From JACDAN01 sp963847235 (GTDB taxonomy: Bacteria; Actinomycetota; Thermoleophilia; Gaiellales; Gaiellaceae), in the NCBI GenBank assembly GCA_963847235.1, contig CAWJYU010000003.1, forward strand, positions 4,096-68,095: 64,000 nt of DNA, given 5' to 3'. The notes beneath the pieces were generated by a model, which was given only the letters and a program-made list of their open reading frames with translations, made no database searches and was not told the origin of the DNA. This document shows positions 49,504 to 57,961 of the stretch, in pieces. Each line of letters starts with the position of its first letter. Within the stretch, counting starts at the first letter, position 1. The translations under genes were made by a program, and so were the position numbers.

Positions 49504-51237
49504 ATGGCAAGCCGCAAGTCAAGGAGGAAGACCGAGGCCTTCGGTTTCGTCGCCAGCGTGGTCGCTCTCGCGGTTGTCGCGACGCTGACCGCGGGCGGGG
49601 CCGGAGCAGGTCCACAGGAAGCTGCCGCGGTGCCACGCGGTCAAACCCTCTATACGTCGGGCAAGCAGTGGGGTCCCTATACGAACTTCAACCCGCTCAA
49701 GCCCGACTACAACACGGGCGTCGTCGGTCTCGTGTACGAGACGCTCTTCCGGTACGACCCACTCAAGGACAGGTTCATCCCGTGGCTCGCGAGTGGCGGG
49801 AAGTGGGTGGGCAGGAACTACGTCGTCACCGTGCGCAGCGGCGTCAAGTGGAGCGACGGGAAGCCGCTGACCGCTGCCGACGTGAAGTTCACCTTCGAGA
49901 CGCAGAAGAACACGGGCGCCCAGTACGGGACGATGTGGAAGACCGGGCTCCAGCGGGTCACGACGAGGGGCCGGACCGTGACGTTCCACTTCAGGGGCGT
50001 CCCGAATTATCAGGAGTGGGACTCGAACCGGTACACGGTCCCGATCGTGCCGAGGCACATCTTCAGGGCCTACAGCGCCAAGGAGCTCGTCTCCGGCAAC
50101 GCCTCCAACACCAGGCGGATCGTCGGGACCGGCCCGTTCACCTACGGTGGCGGCGCCGGCGGGAGCCAGACGCTGCAGTGGAACAGGCGTGGCAACTGGT
50201 GGGCCACGAAGGCCTATGGAATGAGGATGCCGATGCGCCACATCGTCGACATCCACAACACGTCGAACACGGCGTCGCTGCAGAACTTCCTGCAGAACCG
50301 GATCGACCTGAGCAACAACTTCTTCCCCGGCATCAACAGGCACGTGGGAGGCAGGGTCGGCACCTACTACAAGCGGGCGCCGTACATGCTCGCCGCCAAC
50401 ACGGCGTGGCTCGTTCCCAACCTGACCAAGAAGCCGCTGAACGACGTCACGTTCCGCAGGGCACTCGCCGAGTCGATCGACATCAACAGGATCGTCGTCG
50501 CCGACTACCAGCGGATCGTCTCGAAGGCCAATCCGACCGGCCTGCTCCCGAACTGGAACAAATGGGTCAACCAGGCGCAGGCCCGGAGCCTCGGCTTCAG
50601 CTACAGCACCTCGAGGGCGAGGAACCGATTGACGCAGGCCGGGTACAGGGACCGGAACGGCGACGGCTTCGTCGAGGACAAGGACGGATCGACAATCAAC
50701 CTCAGGCTGATCGTCCCGAAGGGCTGGTCGGACTGGGAGACGGCGATCCAGATCATCGCCGACAGCGCCAAGGACGCCGGCATCAAGATCACGCCGGCCT
50801 ATCCGGACTTCAACGGGCTCGTCGACGAGCGCAACACGGGCAAGTTCGAGCTCGTGATCAACAACGAGAAGCAGATCGGCAACACCGCGTACACCTACTA
50901 CGACTACCTGTTCCGCCTGCCGATCCTGGCGTCACAGACCGCGGCCAACTTCCAGCGGTTCTCGTCGCCACAGGCCTGGGCGCTTACTACGCAGCTGAAC
51001 AAGGTCCCGAGCACGAGTGTCGCCCGGGCGAAGCGGATCCACTCGCAGATCCAACGGGTGATCCTCACGCAGTTGCCCGCAATTCCGCTCTGGTACAACG
51101 GCATGTGGGCGCAGTACAACACGACGCATTGGACGAACTTCCCGACCTCCAGCGGAAACCAGGCGACACCGTCGACCTGGAACGGCTACATCAACATGAC
51201 GGGCATCGACGCGCTTGCGAAGTTGAAGCCGAGGTAG
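49504..51237 (+). CDS. Opp/Dpp-type ABC transporter substrate-binding protein (SBP_bac_5), probable oligosaccharide binder
   Basis: ATG 49504 follows a strong GAGGAGGAT ribosome site, giving 577 residues; GTG 49429 is less likely. The signal peptide is FGFVASVVALAVVATLTAGGAGA. SBP_bac_5 features are VVGLVYETLFRYDPLKDRFIPWLA, VTVRSGVKWSDGKPLTAADVKFTFE, FRRALAESIDINRIV and LIVPKGWSDWETAIQIIADSAKDAGI. Family 5 proteins bind peptides, but Thermotoga and other bacteria use them for cellobiose and beta-oligosaccharides; the flanking glycosidases point that way. A large hairpin follows the stop. Confidence 0.92.
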   Translation: MASRKSRRKTEAFGFVASVVALAVVATLTAGGAGAGPQEAAAVPRGQTLYTSGKQWGPYTNFNPLKPDYNTGVVGLVYETLFRYDPLKDRFIPWLASGGKWVGRNYVVTVRSGVKWSDGKPLTAADVKFTFETQKNTGAQYGTMWKTGLQRVTTRGRTVTFHFRGVPNYQEWDSNRYTVPIVPRHIFRAYSAKELVSGNASNTRRIVGTGPFTYGGGAGGSQTLQWNRRGNWWATKAYGMRMPMRHIVDIHNTSNTASLQNFLQNRIDLSNNFFPGINRHVGGRVGTYYKRAPYMLAANTAWLVPNLTKKPLNDVTFRRALAESIDINRIVVADYQRIVSKANPTGLLPNWNKWVNQAQARSLGFSYSTSRARNRLTQAGYRDRNGDGFVEDKDGSTINLRLIVPKGWSDWETAIQIIADSAKDAGIKITPAYPDFNGLVDERNTGKFELVINNEKQIGNTAYTYYDYLFRLPILASQTAANFQRFSSPQAWALTTQLNKVPSTSVARAKRIHSQIQRVILTQLPAIPLWYNGMWAQYNTTHWTNFPTSSGNQATPSTWNGYINMTGIDALAKLKPR

Positions 51238-51270
51238 GTCTTCACGACCAGTGACGGCAACCTAGAGTCG

Positions 51271-51304
51271 GGCCGCTGCTCCTCCTCCGGGAGGAGCGGC
51301 GGCC
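51271..51304 (+). other. 15-bp stem-loop between binding-protein and permease genes
   Basis: GGCCGCTGCTCCTCC (51271-51285), loop TCCG, then GGAGGAGCGGCGGCC (51290-51304) pair over 15 positions with one G-T. It lies 33 bases after the binding-protein stop and 10 before the permease GTG. With no T-run it is more likely an mRNA-protecting or partial attenuation hairpin, which would keep binding protein in excess. Confidence 0.65.
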
Positions 51305-51314
51305 ACTTCTCGAC

Positions 51315-52301
51315 GTGAGCCGTTACCTCGCCCGCAAGCTCTCCATCTACCTGCTGACGTTCTTCGTCGCCGCGTCGATCGACTGGGCGATCCCGCGGCT
51401 CATGCCCGGCGATCCGATCTCGGGCCTGATCGCCCGGCTCCAGGCCGACCCGACCGCCGCCCAGGAGATGCACGGGTACTACACGGAGTCGTTCGGGTTC
51501 GACGAGCCGCTCTGGAGGCAGTACCTCAACTTCTGGCTCGGGCTCGCGCACGGCGACCTCGGCCCGAGCATCGCGTACGTCGGGTCGTCGGTCAGCGACC
51601 TGATCCGGGCGGCCATCCCGTACACGCTGGCGCTGCTGATCCCCGCGATCGTCCTCAGCTACATCGCCGGGAACAGGGTCGGAGCGCTCGCGGCGCGGCG
51701 GAAGGTGCTCGACAACACCGCGCTGCCGGTCGCCTACGTCCTCACGGCCACTCCGTACATGTGGCTGGCGCTCGTCCTCGCCTACTTCCTCGCGTTCCGC
51801 TGGCAGATCTTCCCGATCTCGGGCGCCTACGACTTCGCGCTCCAACCGGAGTGGACGTGGGAGTTCGCCCGCAGCTTCCTCCACCACTGGTTCCTCCCGT
51901 TCCTCACCCTCTTCCTCGTCTCGTTCGGAGGCTGGGCGATCGGGATGAGGAACCTGATCATCTACGAGCTCGAGGCGGACTACGCGAACTATCTCCAGGC
52001 GCTCGGCGCGCCGAATCGGCTGGTCCGCAAGTACGCCTACCGCAACGCCGTGCTCCCGCAGATGTCCGGCCTCGCGCTCGCTCTGGGAGTCATCGTCGGC
52101 GGAGCCCTGGTCACCGAGATCGTGTTCGGCTATCCCGGTGTCGGCACCCTGATCATCACGGCGATCACGAACCGCGACTACTTCCTGCTCCAGGGCATCT
52201 TCCTGTTCATCATCGTCGGCGTCCTGATCGCGAACTTCCTGGTCGACATCGCCTACGTGATCGTCGACCCGCGAACGCGTACGGGGCTTCAGGGGTCCTA
52301 G
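51315..52301 (+). CDS. Opp/Dpp-type ABC transporter permease 1
   Basis: 328 residues, GTG start. DppB/OppB features: YLARKLSIYLLTFFVAASIDWAIPRLMPGDP at the N-terminus, GFDEPLWRQYLNFWLGLAHGDLG, six membrane helices, and the EAA loop ADYANYLQALGAPNRLVRKYAYRNAVLPQ, ending ADIAYVIVDPRTR. It pairs with the next permease to form the channel. The stop is two bases before the following GTG. Confidence 0.93.
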   Translation: MSRYLARKLSIYLLTFFVAASIDWAIPRLMPGDPISGLIARLQADPTAAQEMHGYYTESFGFDEPLWRQYLNFWLGLAHGDLGPSIAYVGSSVSDLIRAAIPYTLALLIPAIVLSYIAGNRVGALAARRKVLDNTALPVAYVLTATPYMWLALVLAYFLAFRWQIFPISGAYDFALQPEWTWEFARSFLHHWFLPFLTLFLVSFGGWAIGMRNLIIYELEADYANYLQALGAPNRLVRKYAYRNAVLPQMSGLALALGVIVGGALVTEIVFGYPGVGTLIITAITNRDYFLLQGIFLFIIVGVLIANFLVDIAYVIVDPRTRTGLQGS

Positions 52302-52303
52302 CC

Positions 52304-53225
52304 GTGGCCACCGTCGAGCCGCAGCAGGAGACCGTCGTCGCGGGCGCGGTCGTCGCCCCGACCGTCACTCCCCAGAGGCGCCGGCGCAGCGAGATCCTCT
52401 ACTTCGCGTTTCGGAACAAGAAGCTCGTGGCGGGGCTCTCGCTGCTCGTGTTCATGCTCCTCTTCGCGATCGTCGGCCCGATGATCACGGAGTACGACCC
52501 CTTCGAGTTCTACGACGCGCTCGGCCAGCCGCCGTCGAAGGAGCACTGGTTCGGCACGACGGCACCCGGCCAGGACGTCTACGCCCAGTTCGTCTACGGG
52601 TTGCGCTCGAGCTTCATCGTCGGCGCCGTGGCGGGGACCGTGGCCGCCGTCATCGGGATGGCGGTCGGCTTCATCGCCGGCTACTTCGGCGGCATCGTCG
52701 ACGACATCCTCAGCATGCTCACGAACGTCGTGCTCGTGATCCCGACGATCGCGGTGCTGATCATCGTGTCCGCGTACCTCTCGGTCGGGAGCCTGCTCTG
52801 GGAGGCGTTGCTGATCGGAGTCACGTCCTGGCCGTGGGCGGCACGCGCGATCAGGGCGCAGACCTTCTCGCTCGCGACGCGCGACTTCGTCAGCCTCGCG
52901 CGGCTTTCGGGCCAGGGGACGCTGGCGGATCATCGTCAGGGAGATCGCGCCGAACATGAGCTCCTATCTCTTCCTGACGTTCATCCTCCTGTTCGGCGGC
53001 TCGATCCTGATCGCGGCGACCCTCGACTTCCTCGGGCTCGGCCCCTCCGAGGTGATGTCGCTCGGCCTGATGCTGAACGTTGCCGTGTCGAACAGCGCGC
53101 TCGTGCTCGGCATGTGGTGGTGGTTCATCGTCCCCGGGATCGGGATCACCGCCATCGTCGCCGCCCTGTACGTGATGAACGTCGGACTGGACGAGGTCTT
53201 CAACCCGAGGCTGCGCCGGACGTGA
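52304..53225 (+). pseudogene. Opp/Dpp-type ABC transporter permease 2, one frameshift
   Basis: From GTG 52304: basic N-terminus, FRNKKLVAGLSLLVFMLLFAIVGPMITEYDP, HWFGTTAPGQDVYAQFVYGLRSS and the EAA-loop start RAQTFSLATRDFVSLARLSGQGT. One extra C at about 52922 then breaks the frame. The next frame gives WRIIVREIAPNMSSYLFLTF and ATLDFLGLGPSEV, and ends NVGLDEVFNPRLRRT at 53225. This is DppC/OppC. The break falls in the loop that contacts the ATPase, so the protein would be non-functional if the break is real. Confidence 0.9.
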
Positions 53226-54172
53226 GCGTCAAGGTCGACAACCTCCGCGTCTACTACCGCACGCTCCGCGGCGACGTCCAGGCCGTGGACGGCGTCACCT
53301 TCGGGATCGAAGACGGCGAGATCATGGGTCTCGCCGGCGAGTCGGGCTGTGGGAAGTCCACGCTCGGCAAGAGCCTGATCCGCATGGACAGCCGCATGCA
53401 GCACGTCGAGGGGCAAGTCCGGCTCGACGACGACGTCCTGCCGATCGCCGACACGAAGGCGATGAACCGTTACCGGTTCAAGAGCGTCTCGATCGTTCCC
53501 CAGTACGCGATGAGCGCGATGACGCCGACGCGCAAGGTGGGGAAGATGATCGAGGAGCTGCTGGAGTCGCGAGGCGTCCGCTTCTCGACCATCCGACCAG
53601 AGCTGGAGCGTCGCCTCACGCTCGTCGGGCTCTCACGGGACGTGCTCGGGATGTACCCGATCGAGCTCTCGGGCGGGATGAAGCAGCGGGTCGTGATGGT
53701 GCTCTCCACGCTGCTCAACCCGGCGCTTCTGATTGCCGACGAGATCACCTCGGCGCTGGACGTCTCGACGCAGAAGGCGGTCGCCGAGACGCTCGTCGAG
53801 TTCCGCGACCGCGGCTACGTCAAGAGCATGATGGTGATCACGCACGACCTTGCGATCCTCTACCAGGTCGCCGACAGCATCCTCGTCATGTACGCGGGCA
53901 AGCTCGCGGAGAAGGCGCCGGCCGAGGTGATCATCGACTCGCCGCTCCATCCCTACACCCAGCTGCTGATCTCGTCGCTGCCCGAGGTCGGGGTGACCTA
54001 CGAGGAGCAGAAGCTCACTGGGATCCCCGGCCGGCCGCCGCCCCTGCTCGATCCGCCGACGGGCTGCCGGTTCCGGGACCGCTGCCCCTTCGCATTCGAG
54101 AAGTGCGTCGAAGACCCGCCCTTCCTCGAAGTCGCGCCGGGCCACGAAGTCGCCTGCTGGAAGGTCTTTTAG
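53222..54172 (+). CDS. Opp/Dpp-type ABC transporter ATPase 1 (DppD-like)
   Basis: 316 residues, GTG overlapping the permease 2 stop. Walker A GESGCGKSTLGKSL, signature LSGGMKQRVVMVLS, Walker B LLIADEITSALDVST and switch His VITHDLAIL. The C-terminal oligopeptide-transporter extension has GCRFRDRCPFAFEKC and HEVACW, with four cysteines in the pattern seen in Opp ATPases. A 167-base gap with a hairpin separates it from ATPase 2. Confidence 0.94.
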   Translation: MSVKVDNLRVYYRTLRGDVQAVDGVTFGIEDGEIMGLAGESGCGKSTLGKSLIRMDSRMQHVEGQVRLDDDVLPIADTKAMNRYRFKSVSIVPQYAMSAMTPTRKVGKMIEELLESRGVRFSTIRPELERRLTLVGLSRDVLGMYPIELSGGMKQRVVMVLSTLLNPALLIADEITSALDVSTQKAVAETLVEFRDRGYVKSMMVITHDLAILYQVADSILVMYAGKLAEKAPAEVIIDSPLHPYTQLLISSLPEVGVTYEEQKLTGIPGRPPPLLDPPTGCRFRDRCPFAFEKCVEDPPFLEVAPGHEVACWKVF

Positions 54173-54244
54173 GTGCCCCGCCCAGCAATACACGCCGGCC
54201 CCTCGCCCGCGATCACGCGGCGCCAGGAACCACCCTCGCCCTTG

Positions 54245-54266
54245 CAAAGGCCGCAGAGGGCCTTTG
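54245..54266 (+). other. 8-bp stem-loop between the two ATPase genes
   Basis: CAAAGGCC (54245-54252), loop GCAGAG, GGCCTTTG (54259-54266), in the only sizeable gap inside the transporter operon besides the one at 51.27 kb. No other feature is seen in this gap. Confidence 0.45.
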
Positions 54267-54339
54267 ACGCGGGCGAGTGCGGCCCCTGGCTTGGTGCTCG
54301 CGACCGAGGAACTCGGCAGCATCACTGGACGGGGCACTG

Positions 54340-55236
54340 ATGTTGAAACTCGACCGGGTCACGAAGGTCTACAAGGTCGGCACCTTCGGCGGGAAGCGCC
54401 TGACCGCGGTCCGCGACGTCTCCTTCGATCTCCGCCCCGGCGAGGTCGTCTCGCTGATCGGCGAGAGCGGCAGCGGGAAGTCGACCGTCGGGAAGATGAT
54501 CCTCCGGCTGACGCCGGTCACGGACGGCTCGATCACGTTCGAGGGGACCGACGTCTCCACGCTCGAGCGGCGGCGCCTGAAGGGCTACCACGGCGACGTG
54601 CAGGGCGTCTTCCAGGATCCCTTCAGCTCGTACAACCCGATCTTCAAGATCGACCGCGTCTTCAGCATGATCCGCGGCGCGTACTTTTCGGGGATGAGCG
54701 GCTCGGACTGGGGCCGCAAGCTGGACGCATCCCTCCACGCCGTGAGCCTCGAGCCCGAGGCGGTGCTGGGCAAGTACCCGCACCAGCTCAGCGGCGGCCA
54801 GCTTCAGCGGCTGCTGATCGCGCGCGCGCTCCTGCTCGACATCAAGTACCTGGTCGCGGACGAGATCATCAGCATGCTCGACGCCTCGACCCGGATCGAC
54901 GTGCTGAACCTGCTCGGCGAGCTGAAGGCTCGCGGGCTCGGCGTCCTCTTCATCACGCATGACCTCTCGCTCGGCAACTACATCAGCGAGCGGACCGTGA
55001 TCCTGCGCCGCGGGAGCATCGTCGAGATGGGGGCGACGGAGAAGGTCTTCGGGAACCCGATGCACCCCTATACCAAGCTGCTGATCGCTTCCGTGCCGCC
55101 GCTGCACAAGAAGTGGGCGGAGGTCGAGCAGGAGGTCGGTCTGCCCGGCGGCCGGATCGGCGAGCCGGCCGATGCGGAGCCGCTGCACGAGGTCGAGGAC
55201 GACCACCTGGTCGCTCTCGGCCCGGACGCGTTCTAA
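54340..55236 (+). CDS. Opp/Dpp-type ABC transporter ATPase 2 (DppF-like)
   Basis: The ATG at 54340 gives 298 residues starting MLKLDRVTKVYKVGTFGGKRLTAVRDVSFDL; in-frame codons upstream to 54277 do not match the family. Walker A GESGSGKSTVGKMILRL, Q-loop GVFQDPFSSYNP, signature LSGGQLQRLLIARAL, Walker B LVADEIISMLDAST and switch His FITHDLSLG. The C-terminal Cys-rich extension of ATPase 1 is absent. The stop overlaps that of the convergent beta-glucosidase gene. Confidence 0.94.
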   Translation: MLKLDRVTKVYKVGTFGGKRLTAVRDVSFDLRPGEVVSLIGESGSGKSTVGKMILRLTPVTDGSITFEGTDVSTLERRRLKGYHGDVQGVFQDPFSSYNPIFKIDRVFSMIRGAYFSGMSGSDWGRKLDASLHAVSLEPEAVLGKYPHQLSGGQLQRLLIARALLLDIKYLVADEIISMLDASTRIDVLNLLGELKARGLGVLFITHDLSLGNYISERTVILRRGSIVEMGATEKVFGNPMHPYTKLLIASVPPLHKKWAEVEQEVGLPGGRIGEPADAEPLHEVEDDHLVALGPDAF

Positions 55237-56585
55237 GTGGTTTCCGGCTCGGGCAGCTGCCCGGCGCCGATCAGGTCCCGGTACCAGTAGAAGCTCGACT
55301 TCGGGACGCGCTCGAGCGTCGAGTAGTCGACGTAGAGGAGCCCGAAGCGCCGGGAGTAGCCGTACGCCCACTCGAAGTTGTCGAGCAGCGACCACACGAA
55401 GTACCCGCGGACCGGGATGCCGTCGGCGATCGCGCTGCCGACCGCGCCCAGGTACTTGTTGAGGTAGTCGATCCGGTCGCGGTCCTCGACTCGCCCGTCG
55501 TGGAGGAGCACGTCCGGGAAGGCGCCTCCGTTCTCCGTCACGTACAGCTTCTGGACGCCGTAGTCGCGGTGCAGCCGGGTGAGGACGTCGGAGATCCCGC
55601 TGGGATAGATCTCCCAGCCCATCTCCGTCGTCGGGCCGCCGTTCGTCACGGTCTGCGGCTTCCCCTCCGAGTCGGCCTCGATGACCGTCCGCGAGTAGTT
55701 GTTCAGCCCCACGAAGTCGATCGGCGCGGAGATCGCGGCCAGGTCGCCGTCGCGGACCGGCGGCGCCGAGTCGCCGAGGTGCTCGAGGACGTCGTCCGGG
55801 TAGCTGCCCCGCAGGACCGGGTCGAAGAAGAGCCTGTTCCGGAAGCCGTCCTGCTCCCTCGCGGCCTCGATGTCGCGTGGGTCGTCGCTCGCCGGGTACA
55901 CCGGCCATGAGTCGAGGACGATGCCGACCTCGGATCCGGGGCTCTCGCGCCGGAGTGCCTCGAGCGCGAGGCCGTGCGAAAGGAGCACGTGGTGCGCGGC
56001 GGCCGCGGCGGCGGGGAGCTCGGTCCTGCCCGGCGCGTGGAGGCCAAGTGCGTAGCCGAGCCACGAGACGCAGTACGGCTCGTTCTGCGTCAGCCAGTCG
56101 CGGACGCGGTCGCCGAGCCGTTGGGCGACGACCCCGACGTACTCGCCGAATGCCTCCGCCGTGGCGCGCGAAGGCCAGCCGCCGGCGTCTTCGAGTGCCT
56201 GCGGGAGGTCCCAGTGGTAGAGCGAGACGAACGGCCGGATGCCGGCGGCGAGTAGGTCGTCGACCAGACGGTCGTAGAAGTCGAGGCCCGCTTCGTTGAC
56301 GCGTCCGCGTCCCTCCGGCACGACGCGGGGCCAGGCGATCGAGAAGCGGTAGGCGTCGAGGCCGAGCTCCTGCATGCGCTCGATGTCCACGCCGTAGCGG
56401 TGGTAGGAGTCGCACGCGATCGCTCCCGAGTCGCCGTTGCGGATCTTGCCCGGCGTATCGCAGAACGTGTCCCAGATGCTCGCGCCTCGCCCGTCGGCCT
56501 CGGTCGCGCCCTCGATCTGGTACGCCGACGTCGCCGCGCCCCAGAGGAAATCGCTGGGAAAGTCTCGTCCGTTCATGCTCGTCAT
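55233..56585 (-). CDS. bgl: Beta-glucosidase, glycoside hydrolase family 1
   Basis: About 450 residues from ATG 56585 (GTG 56591 and ATG 56576 also possible). GH1 features: FLWGAATSAYQIEGATEADGRG, YRFSIAWPRVVPEG, acid/base Glu in WLTQNEPYC and nucleophile Glu in YVTENGGAFPD, ending VRGYFVWSLLDNFEWAYGYSRRFGL. No signal peptide, so it hydrolyses imported cellobiose-like beta-glucosides in the cytosol. It is transcribed toward the transporter genes from its own promoter, which carries the same AACCGGTCAA motif as lacI. Confidence 0.94.
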   Translation of the reverse strand: MTSMNGRDFPSDFLWGAATSAYQIEGATEADGRGASIWDTFCDTPGKIRNGDSGAIACDSYHRYGVDIERMQELGLDAYRFSIAWPRVVPEGRGRVNEAGLDFYDRLVDDLLAAGIRPFVSLYHWDLPQALEDAGGWPSRATAEAFGEYVGVVAQRLGDRVRDWLTQNEPYCVSWLGYALGLHAPGRTELPAAAAAAHHVLLSHGLALEALRRESPGSEVGIVLDSWPVYPASDDPRDIEAAREQDGFRNRLFFDPVLRGSYPDDVLEHLGDSAPPVRDGDLAAISAPIDFVGLNNYSRTVIEADSEGKPQTVTNGGPTTEMGWEIYPSGISDVLTRLHRDYGVQKLYVTENGGAFPDVLLHDGRVEDRDRIDYLNKYLGAVGSAIADGIPVRGYFVWSLLDNFEWAYGYSRRFGLLYVDYSTLERVPKSSFYWYRDLIGAGQLPEPETT

Positions 56586-56592
56586 GGACACT

Positions 56593-56621
56593 AGCTTAAC
56601 CGGTCAAGCACGTTTGTCCAA
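56593..56621 (-). promoter_or_regulatory. Promoter and LacI-type operator of the beta-glucosidase gene
   Basis: On the minus strand, TTGGAC (56616-56621) and TAAGCT (56593-56598) are spaced by 17 bases, a good sigma70-type promoter. The operator-like TTAACCGGTCAA on the plus strand (56596-56607) lies between and over the -10, where a bound repressor would block polymerase. AACCGGTCAAG is identical to 46231-46241. Confidence 0.65.
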
Positions 56622-56764
56622 GCCGAACTGCACCAAATCGGATATTTCTCCGCTACCGTGTGTCGCAGGGACGGCATCGGGCCGCTCCCGTGAGGTGAGC
56701 TTCTCGTTTCTTCTTCGGCGGTTTCGAGGCAGGCGAATCTCGAACCGAACTGAAGGAGAACCAC

Positions 56765-57961
56765 ATGTCAAAGGAATCATTCGCGGGTCTCGGCGTGGCC
56801 GAACCGATCGCCGCTGCACTCGCGCGGCGGTCGATTCACACGCCGTTCTCGATCCAGTCACTCGTCATCCCGGACGCCCTGGCCGGGAACGACGTCCTGG
56901 CCAAGTCCCCCACGGGGTCGGGCAAGACCATCGCGTTCGCCGCGCCGATCGTCCAGCGCCTCGACGCCGCCGACGCGCGTCCCTCGGCACTCGTCCTCGT
57001 CCCCACCAGGGAGCTCGCGACGCAGGTCGCCGAGGAGTTCGAGGACATCGGGCGAACGAGGGGCCTGCGCGTCACGGCCGTGTACGGCGGCACCTCGGTG
57101 TCCGCGCAGGGGAAGGCGGCAAAGAGCGCACACATCCTCGTCGCGACCCCCGGCCGGCTCCAGGATCTCGCGAACCGACGGTTGGTCAACCTCGATGGCA
57201 TCCGCATCCTCGTCCTCGACGAGGCCGACCGGATGCTCGACATGGGCTTTCAGCCACAGGTCGATGCGATCGTCAGGCGGCTGCCGAAGAAGCGGCAGAC
57301 GATGTTCTTCTCGGCCACGCTCGACGGTGAGGTCGCCGAGCTCGCTCGGGCGTACACGCACAACCCGAGCCGCGTCGACGGCCAGCTCCCGGGCGCGGTC
57401 GAGGTAGGAGAGACCGATCACCGATTCGTCGGAGTGACCGCCGACAGCAAGGTGGAGACGCTGGTGGAGATCCTTGGCCACGACGAGGGCCTCACGCTCG
57501 TCTTCGTGCGGACGAAGCGCGGCGCCGACCGGCTGGTGCAAAGGCTGCGGCGGCACGGAGTCAAGGCGGCCGCGATGCACGGCGACATGGGCCAGGGTGC
57601 CCGAGAGCGTGCGCTCGCACAGTTCGAGGCGGGCAAGGTCAAGACCCTCGTCGCGACCGACGTTGCGGCGCGGGGCCTCGACCTCGACAACATCTCACAC
57701 GTGATCAACTTCGATCCACCGGCCGACAACACCGGATACACCCATCGGGTCGGGCGGACCGCCCGCGCCGGACGAGACGGCACCGGCATCACGCTCGTGC
57801 TGCCCGAGCAGCAGGCCGAGGTCAGCCACGTCGCGCGGAGCGTCGGTGAGCACGAGCAGTTCGAGCAGCAGGGCATGCGCGTCGCACCCAAGCGACTCGT
57901 CTATTCGGGCCGGGGGCGGCGCTCCAAGTGGGGCCCGCCGCGGCAGCGGCGGAAGATCTAG
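56765..57961 (+). CDS. DEAD-box ATP-dependent RNA helicase
   Basis: 398 residues with ribosome site AAGGAG before the ATG. Motifs in order: Q motif GLGVAEPIAAALARRSIHTPFSIQ, I SPTGSGKT, Ia PTRELATQV, II VLDEADRMLDMG, III FSATLD, IV LVFVRTKRGADRL, V ATDVAARGLDLDNI and VI HRVGRTARAGRDG. It unwinds RNA duplexes in ribosome assembly or mRNA turnover. The C-terminus is short and basic (GRGRRSKWGPPRQRRK). About 120 bases of leader precede it, which may carry temperature control as for other DEAD-box genes. Confidence 0.95.
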   Translation: MSKESFAGLGVAEPIAAALARRSIHTPFSIQSLVIPDALAGNDVLAKSPTGSGKTIAFAAPIVQRLDAADARPSALVLVPTRELATQVAEEFEDIGRTRGLRVTAVYGGTSVSAQGKAAKSAHILVATPGRLQDLANRRLVNLDGIRILVLDEADRMLDMGFQPQVDAIVRRLPKKRQTMFFSATLDGEVAELARAYTHNPSRVDGQLPGAVEVGETDHRFVGVTADSKVETLVEILGHDEGLTLVFVRTKRGADRLVQRLRRHGVKAAAMHGDMGQGARERALAQFEAGKVKTLVATDVAARGLDLDNISHVINFDPPADNTGYTHRVGRTARAGRDGTGITLVLPEQQAEVSHVARSVGEHEQFEQQGMRVAPKRLVYSGRGRRSKWGPPRQRRKI

